From Amborella trichopoda (lineage: Eukaryota; Streptophyta; Magnoliopsida; Amborellales; Amborellaceae): a stretch of DNA of 64,000 nucleotides. Under the pieces are notes generated by a model, which was not told the origin of the DNA, made no database searches, and worked only from the letters and a program-made list of their open reading frames with translations. The position numbers and the translations under genes were made by a program. Location: positions 4,248,475 to 4,312,474 of the forward strand of contig NW_006499364.1 of assembly GCF_000471905.2 (NCBI RefSeq). The letters run 5' to 3'. Within the stretch, counting starts at the first letter, position 1. Each line of letters starts with the position of its first letter. Shown here piece by piece: positions 21,501-32,879 of the stretch.

Positions 21501-23124
21501 GCACAGGTCTCGGAGGCATGACCTTAAAAATGCCCCCACACATGCGCACATGCCCTTTACGTGCATTTTCACGTGCATCTTCCCAAACTGACTCGTTTAT
21601 GTGCGTCCACCACCTTCATTACCTCCCCAGTAAGTCTGTTCATTTCTTCACCATTCCCCAATGAGTCACACCCATGCTCACAAAATGGCGAGCCATCCCA
21701 CCATCTATACTAGCCATCAGTTAGTGGGTCACCACTTTTCCACCCACAATTCAGAGATTATCCATATTTCAGAGGTAGCCTCGTGCCATCTCCACAAAGC
21801 GAGTCAAAACCACCACCATAATCACTCCATGACCTCCACAGACTGCCATCCATCTCCACTATGGTCCAGCTGTATGACCGTAAACTGTAGTGCACGTCTT
21901 GACTGCATGATGTTAAAAGGCTTTGCATAGGTCTCGAAGGCATGACCTTAAACACACCTTAAAAAAATAACGGGCATGGTGCATACCTGGACAAGGCAAC
22001 GCTAAGAGTAAAAATGATGGATTAGCATGGTCACGAAACCATGAGTAAAAGAGTTTCATGAAAATAAAAACCCGGGCACGATGAAAACCCTAAAAGGGCC
22101 CCGTGACTAAAAATGAAAAAATAAGGGTGGACATAGCCAAAAGGTCATGGAAAAGAGCCCCAAATAAAAAGGAAGTTGGTAAAAACCATATCTACGGTGC
22201 CGCTTCCCAAGTCCAAGTCAAAATCTACAAAGGACGCTTGGACCAATAAACAGGTTGATGCAGCGTTCTCCTCAACAGGTAGCTTCAGGCCACACTGAAG
22301 GTGAAAACTTCCTGATATCACATTACCAAGATCCAAAAATAGAACCTTCAAGGAACAGACTTTGACAGCATGAGTCCATCCGCAAAAGGACTCAAAGAAT
22401 AGAAAATTCACCAAAAAGGCAAGACAATTCTCATGAAGAAGAGCACCATTCCTGCAAGGTCACTAACACACTTTGAAATGCTAACGATTCCTAAAGAAGC
22501 ATAAGTCAACCATGACTTTGGACCTCTGATGCAGCAATAGGATTGGATCCTCAAGGGTAGCCTCGGACAAAGAAGAGAGGTATCTTGATTGTTGAATCTG
22601 CAAGCAGCCGGCAGGGGTTTATACCCAAGCCAGTCACCTCGACAAATTGAGGTACCTTGCCCATCAAGGAATATCAAGTGCACAACATGGATGATGCCGA
22701 TAGAAGGCCCTTCAACAGACCATCCAGAACAAACAAAACAAAAATCCTCGAAACGTGGACCAACACCATATGATACAAACAAACCCAGACCAAATGAGAA
22801 AAATGCCCTTCGACATGGAACTCGACTGCTAGATGGGCCTGATTCTAACCAACGAGGTCCATACAAAATCCTCAGCTGTCATAATCATAAACAGTCCACA
22901 TGAGGGTGAGGGCTTTGATAGGATCCCTTAAAACAATCTCTATCCTCTTAAAGTCTCCATGGATGGACATGTACATTGCATCCAAACGTCTAAGCATTCT
23001 AGTTGTAGCATTGAGTGAATCTCCTCGGTGTTCACGTGGTCCTGTGGTTAGGAAGAAAAAAGTAATAAAACCGAAGGAACTTTTCTGAATGTTTTCCTTC
23101 TCACTTCTCTTGAAGCACAACATT

Positions 23125-23137
23125 CAGCGGGGCAAGC
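23125..23137 (+). other. Polypurine tract of T1
   Basis: CAGCGGGGCAAGC lies directly before the LTR start TGTTTG. T2 has CAGTGGGGCACGC and T3 CGACGGGCCATGC in the same place, each preceded by a 'gaagcacaacat' block. Confidence 0.6.
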
Positions 23138-25053
23138 TGTTTGCAGACATTTTTCAGCACCTTGGTCCCTGATACAGAATAAAGAGGAAGCTGGTCAATA
23201 AAGCCTGACATACAGTGGAATTCTCGATAGTTTCAGAATTGCCCCATAATGGGTCAGAATCTTCCTAAGCACTTGCCATCTTCCAATTTTTGTTACAATC
23301 CAACATGTTTAAAGTAGTGCTGACAAAGAAAACAATTTCGAAAAAATCAGTCTCTGTCACTGTGAAACGGACCCATTAACTACAACTCTATTTTTGATGT
23401 GTTAAATTGATGTGGACCACCGCCATTGGATCCGGCATGGTTGAAAACCCTCAAGGGTCAAATTTCAGCTTAAATGGATGGTCCAAGAAGACGTTATTGG
23501 CAAAAGATGAAAACAGGAGGAGCTGCACACTATTCTTGTGTGGCCACCCTCAACCAAACTCCATTAAAGCACAGTCTCGGGCAGTGAAATTTGGGGTCCA
23601 TATCTCATTCATACCAAGTTTGATCGTACTCAAAATTTGTGCGCGTGTTTGTCTCATTAAGATGAGCGTTTCGATATGTGGCACGCCCCGTGACGACACC
23701 CGAATAAAGAGAAAAGCTAAAGAGAATTTGTTGATCTGTGAAGAAAGTTGCAGAAAATCAGCAGCGACACGCCTCGCTCGAGCAGTCTAATCATGGCGCT
23801 CGCGCATCAGATTGGCATGAGACCAGTTCTATCATGTGCGTAAGGCCTAGGGCTACCTTTATTTTGAATCTCGTACATGATGAATAGTCGGATTTTTCAC
23901 ACGAAGCTAATAAAGTGATTGGCAATTTCGGTGGCAAAATTCTGAATTCTGGCCAAAATTTCAAAGTTGTGAAATCTTCATTCGAGCATGAAATCGAGCT
24001 GCGTTCGTTGCCACGCTATCGTGATGGCATGCTCAGTATGATCCATCGAAGAAATCATGGCGAAACATCAAAGAATGAGCACACTATCGATTCAAAGTTT
24101 TAAAGATTCATCCAAATTTCAAGTGGCATGATCGTGGTTTAAAAACATGAGTCATGACTCGAAGTTGGTATTAAATCGATTGCCATGTCGAGACTTACAA
24201 GAAAACAATCATCTTTCGATCAAACCGGCATCAGAGCAATCCCGGATTAGTCATAGAAGATCACTGAAGTTCTAGGGCAGCAGCAGGGATTGTTCTGGAA
24301 TTTCATCTATTGTTGGGCAGGGGCAAAACAGTCCCTTTGCACCCATTTTTAGAATGTTTTTAATTCAATTAAATTGTAATTATCATCAATTTAGGTAGTT
24401 TTTGGGCGTACACCCATGTTTGGGCCCAGTTTTATATAAACATGTAAGACCTAATTGTAAAAAAACCCCAATTGATTCTACACATCGGTCAATAAAAATT
24501 CAAATTTTTTTCCTTGAATTCGTGGATGCGTCTTGGAGAGAAAGAGGAGAGAGAAGAAAAGGGCTACCATGCTGGGTCAATCACTTGCTGGTCTAGCCAC
24601 TGTGTTAAGTCTAGTCACCTGATCAAATTATTATATCGCCCATCCCTATTTCTTCTTCTTTCATCTATTCCTTTCCCCTTTCCTCTCTTGCATTTGCTCA
24701 CCTTTGTACATTCACTCAAAGACAAGATGGAGTCTCTTCTGGCCCACTGGTCTTGTAAAATTAACCAGGTGTGTGTAATTGCAGAAACAGGAGAATACAA
24801 GTCAAGGGAGGCGATTCCGAACCAGTTCTACAACTGGGAGGACTTTCTTCGTGATCTAACAGGGCGTCTAAGCGAACCAGCCCGAGTAAGTCCTGAACCC
24901 AACTTAAATTCCCTCTCATCAGTTGGTATGCCTACCCTCGCTCCAGAGTGAGGTTTCTGAGAGAGCGATCTCAAAGTCTCGAGTCTCTCGAAACCCGAGA
25001 CACGTGCCGTCGGATCATCTAGATCCGGAGGGTGAGATCGAGACACCTTACCA
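23138..25053 (+). mobile_element. T1 3' LTR (A subfamily, ~1.9 kb)
   Basis: It starts TGTTTGCAGACATTTTTCAGC and ends near 'gagatcgagacaccttacca'. It aligns along its length with LTRs at 35219, 45119, 56834 and (inverted) 38243-40936; shared landmarks are gtggcacgccccgtgacga, cacccatgtttggg, a TATATAAA box at 24433-24440, and 'gggaggcgattccgaaccag'. It is shorter than the others because a pyrimidine-rich/minisatellite part after the TATA box is reduced. Confidence 0.8.
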
Positions 25054-25720
25054 GTCTCTCTCTGAAACCTTAATCCCATTGAGAGGAGAGAGAACTTTTT
25101 CAGAGAGAGAAAATATCCCTGAGTGCGTGGCCACATCCTTCTCATAGCGAGAAAACATCTCTGCCAATGCAAGCACATTCTCTTTCTCTCTCAACCTGGG
25201 TCACGACTTGCACCCTTTCTCTCTCTCCTCTCCTCTACGCCTCGTCAGCCCTAGGCAACCGCTCGTGCCCACTATGGACGTGCGATCACGAGCACACCCG
25301 CGAGTGCCGACCTCGGGTCTCTCTCGCACCTTCATAAGCCAACCAACCAGTCCCCCTCCCAAAGAGGACTATCGAAAAAGGGGGATAGTCGAGCCCCATC
25401 GCAGTTGCATGAGAGAGAAGAGACCTTTTTACCTGAAGAGAGTTCCCGTCCAAAGTGCGTTGGCTGACAGCTAGAGGGCTCGTGATTGTTCTAAGAGGGT
25501 GAACTGCCTGAGCGAGTCTCATGAACCCCAAACCTCGAGGCAAGGGCACAAATGCACCTCCCTTGCCGTAAAATCTCTATCGTTGTTGGTTCCTATCCGT
25601 GCATAGGAGAGCCCGCGTGCCCGTGCACCCACAGGTGCCCAACACGCGTGGATCCCCCTCGGTTGTTTGCAAGAGGGTCCTTCACACTGTGTGTGTGCCA
25701 CACCACGCGACCGCACGATG
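25054..25720 (+). mobile_element. D-type LTR fragment, 3' half
   Basis: 25060-25350 matches 4311-4617 in the same orientation; 25350-25690 matches 1110-1640 inverted. It is therefore the 3' half of a plus-strand D LTR into which, judging by position, T1 was inserted. The primer site expected at its end is not visible. Confidence 0.5.
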
Positions 25721-26462
25721 ATCGAGATGAAGATTAGGGCCTGCCCAACCGTATCTTTCCTCGATGTGTCCACAACTGGCCCATATTTGCATCGATTCGA
25801 TGCCCGAAACTCAGGTTATGTTCTATTGGAGGACGAGATGTCATCTTTCAAAAATTTTGATTTTCATGCTTTTGAGCCCACTTTCTTTCAAGATGTTCTC
25901 TTGTCTGAGACCATGCCATGATACGTGCCATATGTCAAAATGACCGGGCCGTCGAGGTCAAGCTCGCAACCCATTTTGAGCTTATTCTTATTCCAAATGA
26001 GCGAGCTATGAGCATTATCGTCTAAAGGAGTGAAAACACAGTTTCAAGATATGGCCACTGGTTCACTGAGGCCGCACCACAATAGTATAAAACCTATCCT
26101 TTTGTGGTAATTTCGGCCTAAAATGGTCTTGAAAGGTCTGATTGAGCCCAAATTTGGTCCTTGGGTCTTTTCGATGCTCTGGATTTGATGACAGTGGTAT
26201 GGTATTGTTTTAAAGCCTAAAAATAGGATTGTAGTTACAAGGTCTCTATTTAGCACGAGAGTAATTGGATTTGAGAATTGATTTTCACACTAATCATGTT
26301 AACTCTCATTGGAATGTAACTAAGCTTTATGAGCGTCCTTCGGGCAACCCAAACTACCCTTTTCATGATTTTTTAGGTCATTCCAGTTTTTTTTCAAGGT
26401 TTCCCACTTTTAAGCTTATTTTGTAGTGTTTCCATGATCTAGTGGTACCTTGGGTATCAGCA
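25721..26462 (-). mobile_element. D-type LTR fragment, 5' part (inverted)
   Basis: On the minus strand TGCTGATACCC at 26462 matches the D LTR start at 3095, and 26040-26230 aligns inverted with 3200-3400 (ttgggctcaatc, tgtggtgcggcc). It lies tail to tail with the preceding fragment. The exact junction between 25720 and 26000 cannot be placed by eye. Confidence 0.45.
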
Positions 26463-26488
26463 AGACCATTGTATCACTGGCTCTCTCC

Positions 26489-27142
26489 TTATATGACTCG
26501 AAAATACAAGTTCGTTAAAAATGAGGTATAACACTCATCTGCAACCACATTTGCCTTCCTGAACACATGCTGAAAAAAGATAATCAGCGTAGAAACTGCA
26601 TCTATCGCTTGACGCCAAAAAAATCTCAAAATCCATGGGGGTTTAGCAATGCAAGTGCACCAATTTATGGCATTCAAATAATCTCTTTCCAATATCATTG
26701 CATTTCCAAACCCCTTCTCTCTCCAAATCAAGAGTTCTTATAAAAGGCCTCTTAACTCTACATGATTCACAGTAGCCACATCACACGATCCAGCAAAACA
26801 AAAAAGAATATTCCCTCTATGATCTCTGTATACTCCACCAAAACCGGCTACCCCCAGGTTTCCAAGGGAAGAACCATCAAAATTAATCTTCAAAACTCCA
26901 CCTGCCATGGATACCCAGCTTAATTTTGGTCTAACTTTCAAAAAGCTATAAGCAATTAGATTACCGATATTTGAAAACACATCAATTTTAGAAATCCAAA
27001 AGCTTTCCTTAGTAACTCTAAGCCAACTCCAAATAGAATTAAAAAATTTATATTGCATCTCTTGAGTCCATAAAGATATGCCATCAAATGTTCTTCTATT
27101 TATCTCTAGCCACAAATGATTGCACCTATAAAAATTTCCCAA
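26489..27142 (-). pseudogene. LINE RNase H domain
   Basis: 27142-26738 encodes PKLSWVSMAGGVLKINFDGS followed by GVAGFGGVYRDHRGNILFCF and VNHVELRGLL. These are the first Asp (NFDGS) and the Glu (VELRGL) of the RNase H fold seen in plant LINEs and LINE-derived genes. 26731-26489 continues with FFQHVFRKANVVADECY, the usual VxREANxxAD ending block. A stop between the pieces breaks the domain. Confidence 0.8.
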
Positions 27143-27149
27143 AACATTC

Positions 27150-27880
27150 CACCAGTTTTTGGAAGACCAATCAATTTAAATTGTTGCACTCATTGTACCA
27201 ATGATCTCGGAATGACCATATTTACCCCAATATGGTACATAGGCAATTGCCATATGTGGTAAGAGAGGATATAAAAGGAAAAGTTGTAAACAACTTTCTT
27301 CATCGCCTTTACAAAATAAGCAAACATTTACGATCATATTTCTCCTCTTCCTTAGGTTGTCCACAGTCAAAGCCTTTCCTTGCGTCATAACCCAAATGAA
27401 ACATTTAATTTCAGGTGGGATCCTCCATTTCCAAATATCTCTAAGGTCTGGTCGGGTTCATCTAATACGATCATGAAAAAGTATGGAATAAGCAGATTTT
27501 ACTGAAAAATTCCCATCCTTTTCAAGAACCCATATTGCCCCATTGTTAGCCTCCAAAGAAATATGAATGTTAACCAAACGCTGTAACAACCCAATGAATT
27601 GGTTAAAAACCACATTCGAGATATGATTATAGCACCAATTAATATTCCATATAACATCACGACCATTTATCACTCCAATGTCACTCACCTTAGTCATCTC
27701 ATTTGAACATCTATAAAACAAATCAGGATATTCGAACCATTGCCCATCTCTCGTGCCAAAACAACACATTGTCACCTCTTCCCATATTCCACCTAATTTC
27801 GTTGAGCATAAAAGTTCTCATGGAATTTATTGACTTCAACACATGAGATTGCCTCATACCACCATAGTTTCTTTTTGCAT
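27150..27880 (-). pseudogene. LINE region between RT and RNase H (zf-RVT)
   Basis: 27388-27176 contains MTQGKALTVDNLRKR, then CLFCKGDEESCLQLF, matching the Cys-containing zinc-finger region (zf-RVT) that follows LINE reverse transcriptases (T.D.L.RR....C.LC....E...HLF). 27775-27458 holds W.K..DG.FSVKSAY (ending 'GNFSVKSAYSILF'), the block normally just before it. Several stops and frameshifts. Confidence 0.7.
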
Positions 27881-27899
27881 TAAACTTGTTTAAAGGATC

Positions 27900-28985
27900 T
27901 ACCCCATATTTAACAATGAGAACCTGCTTTCACATATAATCCTCCTTAACTAAAGATCTCCACCACCACTTAGAAATTAGTGTTTGGTTCATAAGTTTGA
28001 TTCTATGAATTCCTAAACCACGTTCCCCTTTTGGTGTACAAACCCTTTCCCAACTTACTAAGGAATACTTCTTTTGGTCTCCATTCGAGCCCCACAAAAA
28101 ATACCTCATCATCTACTCAATTTTTTTGCTAACTGAAGAAGGCATAATGAAGAGGGACATTTGGCATATGGGTAAGTTGGAAAGGGAGGATTTATATAAA
28201 GTCAATCTTGCACCCAAAGAAAGATTTTTAACCTTCTATAAGTCCAACTTCACATTTTCTTTCTTAAGTATCAGATCCCACACCTCCTTAGGTAGCCTAG
28301 AATCCAAAATCAGCATTTCCAAATTACTGATAGGGAAATGCTCTGCTTGTAACTCATAATACTAGGCATCTGATCAACAATTGCTCCATCACAACCTACC
28401 CCAATCACTGAGGTCTTCCCAAAATTCACTTTAGTACAAGTGTCACTAAACAGCATCTCAGAATTCTCCTAATATAAAGTAGTTGATTTGCTTGAGCACC
28501 ACAAAAAATAACAGTGTCATCTGCATATTGCAAATGCGAGATGACTAGGGATTCCTCGAAACCTTTGAAACCACTAAACCATTGCCTTCTAACCACATTA
28601 TTCAACATCACGCAAAAAGCTTCACTCACAAGAGTGTACAGAAAATGAGATAATGGGTCACCTTGCCTTAGTCTTCTAGATTCACTAAAAAAACCTTTCA
28701 AACATCCATTCATCAAAACAGAAAAGTGTGCTAATGACAAGAACCCACTAATCCACTATCTTTGCCTTACGCCAAAACCCATGCTCCTCAAAATTCATTC
28801 AACACCTTCCACTCAACCCTATCGTATCCTTTCTCCATATCAAGTTTTAACAAAATCCCCAGCTCCCGACTCTGAATTATAAAATGAATCCACTCTTGAG
28901 AAATAAGAACCCAATCGATGATCATTCTTCCTTTGATAAATGCCAACTGTGTCCTAGAGACTAAAAAATGCAGTATTCTTTTCAG
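27900..28985 (-). pseudogene. LINE reverse transcriptase
   Basis: Reading from 28985 leftwards: AFIKGRMIIDWVLISQEW and LLKLDMEKGYDRVEW (RT motif A, catalytic Asp in KLD) near 28830-28950; then FFSESRRLRQGDPLS (motif B) near 28660-28700 and ISHLQYADDTVIFCGA (motif C, YADD) near 28490-28560. 28112-27930 has YFLWGSNGDQKKYSLVSWE, a conserved block after the thumb. A frameshift near 28745 and stops elsewhere. Confidence 0.85.
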
Positions 28986-30045
28986 TCTTTGTTATGACCC
29001 CGCCCACTAATCCCTACCGTATCAGCCAGAGGCTGACAAAGTGTGGGACTGCAACCGAAAGTAGCGAATGCAACTCAGGTGAGAGTTCGCTCAACGCGCT
29101 TTAGAAGGCAGAATCAAAGCACACCACGAATGAAAACAAAAACCAAGCACACAGACACAAAGAACTGGATAAATAAAACCAACTTATAAATATATACAGG
29201 CTCTAAAATTTAATTACAATCATGTTCGGGACACCAAAGGCCCAACATCAAAATGTCAATACTTCAAACAACACAACTATAAGGCCACTGCTTACAACAC
29301 CTACAACAGAAAGAAGTTTCCTTCGCCACACCCAAAACTTCAATCGCCAGCCACGAGTGCTTAGTTGCCCACTATCAAATATCATAGGTTATTACTCTAC
29401 ACAGAGAAAATAAAAGGGATGAGCTATAAAGGCAAGTAGGCGGATCAACATCATGTATTCCGCCCGACATAACGATATTCATAAACATTACCCAAAAATT
29501 CATACAAGTGTCTTAACATGGAATCATGTGTCACAATTCTTTTTAGCAATGGTGGAAGAAGTGTAAATCAAATGCCAGAGTGTCATACATGGCATAAGCT
29601 AACAATTACCCCATCATTAGTCATAATAGTAGATCAGAATAACAGGGAACGCACATAGTGCATACAGGTATCCTACTTTCGAAGTAGAAGTCTCATTGAT
29701 CAGACTAAACTAATCCTATAACTTGGAACTTCTACTCTCTTTCAGGAGGGAAGACAATGAAAAATGGGGGATCCATTTCGCAATGTCTTCACACACACAC
29801 AAAATCTCCAACACGCTTTGGGGCTTTCGATAGGCTATAACCTTGCAAGACACGACCCTCTCCTTATGCCTTCTTAAGCGAAAGGGCGTTACACTACCAA
29901 TGGGTATCTCAATGGGTTGTGCCCATATAGATTTGGGGGGTGCGACCCTCGCCAATATTCACATTCACATCCCTACTTTATTCTTATGATTGGGGTCGAG
30001 GTAAGATCATAGTTGTCGGCATCTTATCTCATCAGAATAGATTAC

Positions 30046-30345
30046 ACTACCAACGGATGACTCGTTGCGTAGTGCCTTATATCTAAAGTCTCAGACATCT
30101 CATCTCATACTACTAATGGGTGTCCCATTGTGTAGCGATTGATAACACAGGCTTATCACAACAGATTCCCACTACCAATGGAAGTCCCATTACATAGTGG
30201 TCCATATCACAAGCTTATCACAACAGATTCCCACTACCAATGGATGTCCCATTGCATAGCGATTCATATCATAGGCTTATCACAATAGATTCTCACTACC
30301 AATGGATGTCCCATTACGTAGTAGTTCATATCATTTCAAATCAGA
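30046..30345. repeat. 62-bp minisatellite, 5 copies (C2 LTR)
   Basis: The block actaccaatggatgtcccat starts at 30046, 30109, 30171, 30233 and 30295, a 62-bp step after the first. Units also share 'tagtggttcatatcac' and 'gcttatcacaacagatt'. The C1 LTR carries only irregular copies (10420-10545), and the C3 LTR has a different 52-bp array in the corresponding region. Confidence 0.9.
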
Positions 30346-31864
30346 ATCATGCACATGCATAACTCAAACATTTATTCACTCATTCCCAAGCATGTCAAGT
30401 CACAATTTTTCAAGACTTCATGAGCATTCACTATATCATAAGCATGCATATTCAATAATTCAAAACATAATAGAATTTACATTATAAAGGCCTCTTGAAA
30501 ATTTTGCCAAACTTCCATTCCATGGGGATTTTAGTCATAGTCCTAAAGCCAACTTAAAAGTAAGTTAATCCACCGTTCATTTAAAAGTGGTTTAGCCTTA
30601 CTCAGAAACATATGGATCAGTGAATAGTCTTTCATAAAACAAGCAACATTTCTGAAGTTTCAATGTAACTTATAATAGTGCTATATGCATACAAACAGGG
30701 AGATAATTCAAAAATCATAGAGAATTTTGATATAGTTCCAAAACAAAATTTGAAGTAGAGACACCCAGTTTTCATTTAAAAGTAGTTTGAAGCCATCTAA
30801 ACACCATTTAATCAGTCAAAAGTCCAGTACAAAATGAGAAACAGTTCTAAAAATTACTGCTATTGGTAACAGTCACATGTCTGCACAGACAGAGACTTAA
30901 CATCCAAATTATGAAGCATTTCAACATAATTTCGGAAACATTTTGAAGTAGACACAGCCATACTTCATTTAAAACATGTTTGAAGCCATGTGGACACTAT
31001 TTGGCTAGTTCAAAGTCTGATACAAGTTAAGAAATAGTTCTGGAAATTCACTACAACTTATAACAGTGACATGTCTATGCAATTAGGGGCATATTTCTAA
31101 CCATTGGGAATTTAAACATATTTCAAAATAAAAATTTTAAGTAGACACACCCATATTTCCTTTAAAACTGTTTTGAATCCATTTGGACAACATTTTATTA
31201 GCCAAAAGGTCAATACAAAAACATGCAGGGTCCCTGGAAATTCACAGAAAGGTTTTTTGCACATCTTATAAAATGATCAATAACTTTCAAATTAAAATGG
31301 ACATTAACACCGTACCTATTTTATATTAATTTAAACATACAAGGGTACTCCTCTACAGAATTTCATGACCAATAGAACTATTTTTAGTACTAAATTCATC
31401 ATGCCAATAAAAACAAAAATTTTATAAAAACAATGCACAAATACAGACCATTTCACAAGCATCCAGCCATATTCCCATGAAAATAACACATATACTTTGC
31501 TTAATTTTTCATGCTTTAATCAAAATATGGAAATATGAGTGTTATGTCTACTTGCGTGTGCTCAATGAGTCCCAAAATCCCCCACACAGGTCACTTCCAA
31601 GCTCCTCAACTATGGTCCCAAGGGGTGAAAGCTTTAAGTGTTGAGAATGGGTTCTCAAGGGTGAGTGAATGAACAAAGCTTTGGGGAGGAGAGAAGGGGC
31701 TTAAATATGCCAAGAGTGGGAGGTGGAAACTTGAATTTGCTAAGTGGCATCCACATCTTCATGCAAAGGGACAAGTGGCATGCATTGCAGCATGCAATAG
31801 ACAAATGGCACTCTAGTGGCAAGCATGGGCTCGGCGGGGTCGCACACAGCAGCCTCTCTCCTTG

Positions 31865-32200
31865 CACGCATGGTGGCCTCCTCTCTCTTCTCGCATGCAC
31901 GGAGGCCTCCCCTCTCTTCTCTCATTCACGATGGCCTCCTCTCTCTTCCCACATGCAAGGCGGCTTCCTCTCTCTTCTCGCATGCACGGCAGCCTTCTCT
32001 CTTTTCTCTCACGCACGACGGCCTCCTCTCTCTTCTCGCACGCACAGTGGGCTCCTCTCTCTTCTCTCACGCCTGGCATCCTCTCTCCTATCGCACACCT
32101 GGCATCCTCTATCCATGCATGCACGACGGCCTCCTCTCCTTGTACGCATGACTGCCTCCTCTCCTTACACACACGACGGCCTCCTCTCTCTTTCGCATGG
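31865..32200. repeat. 29-bp minisatellite, about 11 copies (C2 LTR)
   Basis: The block ggcctcctctctcttctc recurs at 31875, 31904, 31933, 31962, 31991, 32020 and 32049, exactly 29 bp apart, followed by four less regular copies. The unit also has 'gcatgcacgg'. It lies about 80 bp inside the start of the LTR on the minus strand, so it would be in U3. It opens long frames on both strands that are not genes. Confidence 0.9.
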
Positions 32201-32278
32201 CGGTGACCTCTTACATGCCTCTTCTTCACGTCTCACTTCTGTTCACGGCATCAATCCTGAAAGATCTGGGTCCTTACA

Positions 32279-32292
32279 TCATCCCCCCCTTA
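32279..32292 (-). other. Polypurine tract of C2
   Basis: Minus strand TAAGGGGGGGATGA directly precedes the LTR start TGTAAGGA. Confidence 0.8.
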
Positions 32293-32334
32293 AAAGATAT
32301 TTTTTCCTCAAAATCACATCTATATTAATTAAAC

Positions 32335-32744
32335 AAATGGACGTACTTATGCCTGATCTCATCTTCTCACTCCCAAGTTGACTCATCCTAGGAATGGCAC
32401 TGCCACAACACTCGGACCAGATAGATCTCCTTGTTACTCAACACCTGCACCCTTCTATCCAGTATCTCAATCGACAATTCAATGAAGGTCAGGTCTTCTT
32501 TGATCAGAATTGGATCATAGTTCAGAACATGTGACCGGTCGGGCTGGTACTTCATTAATAGAGATGTATGAAAAACATCATGGATGTTTGCCCTCTCAGG
32601 TGGCAGAGCAAGTCGATATGCCATGTTTCCAACTCTTTTCACAATTTCAAAAGGTCCAATAAAATGTGGGCCCAATTTTCCTTTCTTTCCAAACATGATA
32701 ATTCCCTTAGCTGGCAACACTTTCAAGAAAACTCGATCACCCAC
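32335..32744 (-). pseudogene. C2 integrase C-terminus with chromodomain
   Basis: 32744-32388 is open for 118 codons: GDRVFLKVLPAKGI..., then GPHFIGPFEIVKRVG (GPF/Y module), YRLALPPERANIHDVFHTSL, and DRRVQVLSNKEIYLVRVLWQ, the chromodomain start. After a stop at 32387 the frame continues as a WE-x-EDEIRHKY-like tail, the normal chromodomain end. The domain would bind methylated histone in intact elements. Confidence 0.9.
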
Positions 32745-32879
32745 CTCAAATTCAAGGTCTCTCTTTTGATTATCGGCATAACTCTTTTGCCGACTCTAAG
32801 CATTCTTAAGCCTTCCTCAAATCAAAGCAATCTTTTTTGAGGTCACCTGAATAATTTTTGGCTCTAAAATCCTCCTCTT

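Larger units (their letters stand above)
19256..23124 (+). other. T1 leader of antisense ORF and 3' UTR
   Basis: On the minus strand, 20206-19256 is the leader of the antisense ORF; 19680-20215 aligns with T2 53210-53944 (shared 'ttcacctcctcacgacct' style blocks). From 20215 to 23124 is the element's 3' UTR: homologous to T2 53945-56820 and, inverted, to T3 40950-43937. Shared landmarks are the 'catgaccttaaactg' repeats, the 'acatgcgcacatgcccttta' block and 'ggtcacgaaaccatgagt'. The part 22420-22860 has no counterpart I can see in T2. Open frames here are not conserved between copies. Confidence 0.65.
12472..25053 (+). mobile_element. Tat-like element T1, 3' portion
   Basis: What remains is the part downstream of pol: a short spacer (12472-12621), an antisense PMD ORF on the minus strand, its promoter (20207), a long 3' UTR with tandem repeats, a polypurine tract (23125) and a 3' LTR (23138-25053). 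The order matches T2 and T3. gag, pol and the 5' LTR are not in the window; the C1 element sits exactly where the integrase end should be. A solo Tekay LTR (16140-19199) splits the antisense ORF. Confidence 0.75.
26463..28989 (-). mobile_element. L1-type LINE, 5' truncated by C2
   Basis: Minus-strand pieces give a reverse transcriptase, a zinc-finger-like connection and a C-terminal RNase H, the order of plant L1-type LINEs with RNase H. The upstream end stops exactly at the C2 LTR border (28990), inside the RT fingers, so the remainder should lie beyond C2, outside this window. No clear poly(A) tail is seen at the 3' end near 26463-26490. Confidence 0.8.
28990..32278 (-). mobile_element. C2 3' LTR (3289 bp)
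   Basis: Starts on the minus strand TGTAAGGACCC (32278) and ends GGGCGGGGTCATAACA (28990). It matches C1 and C3 ends. Two tandem arrays (30046-30345, 31865-32200) enlarge it. The 30345-31650 part is AT-rich sequence without genes. Confidence 0.85.

Noticed and set aside
22589..22903. 104-codon frame in T1 3' UTR as a gene
   Set aside because: No known motif, not present in T2 or T3, and an equally long frame overlaps on the other strand.
23138..25053. LTR-like tracts of A read as separate host promoters
   Set aside because: The TATA at 24433 sits at the same place in five LTR copies; it is the element promoter.
31665..32381. 238-codon plus-strand frame, and overlapping long frames on both strands
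   Set aside because: It is the 29-bp minisatellite read in frame (29 x 3 codon pattern), giving repetitive Ser/Leu/His/Arg peptides on every frame; not a gene.
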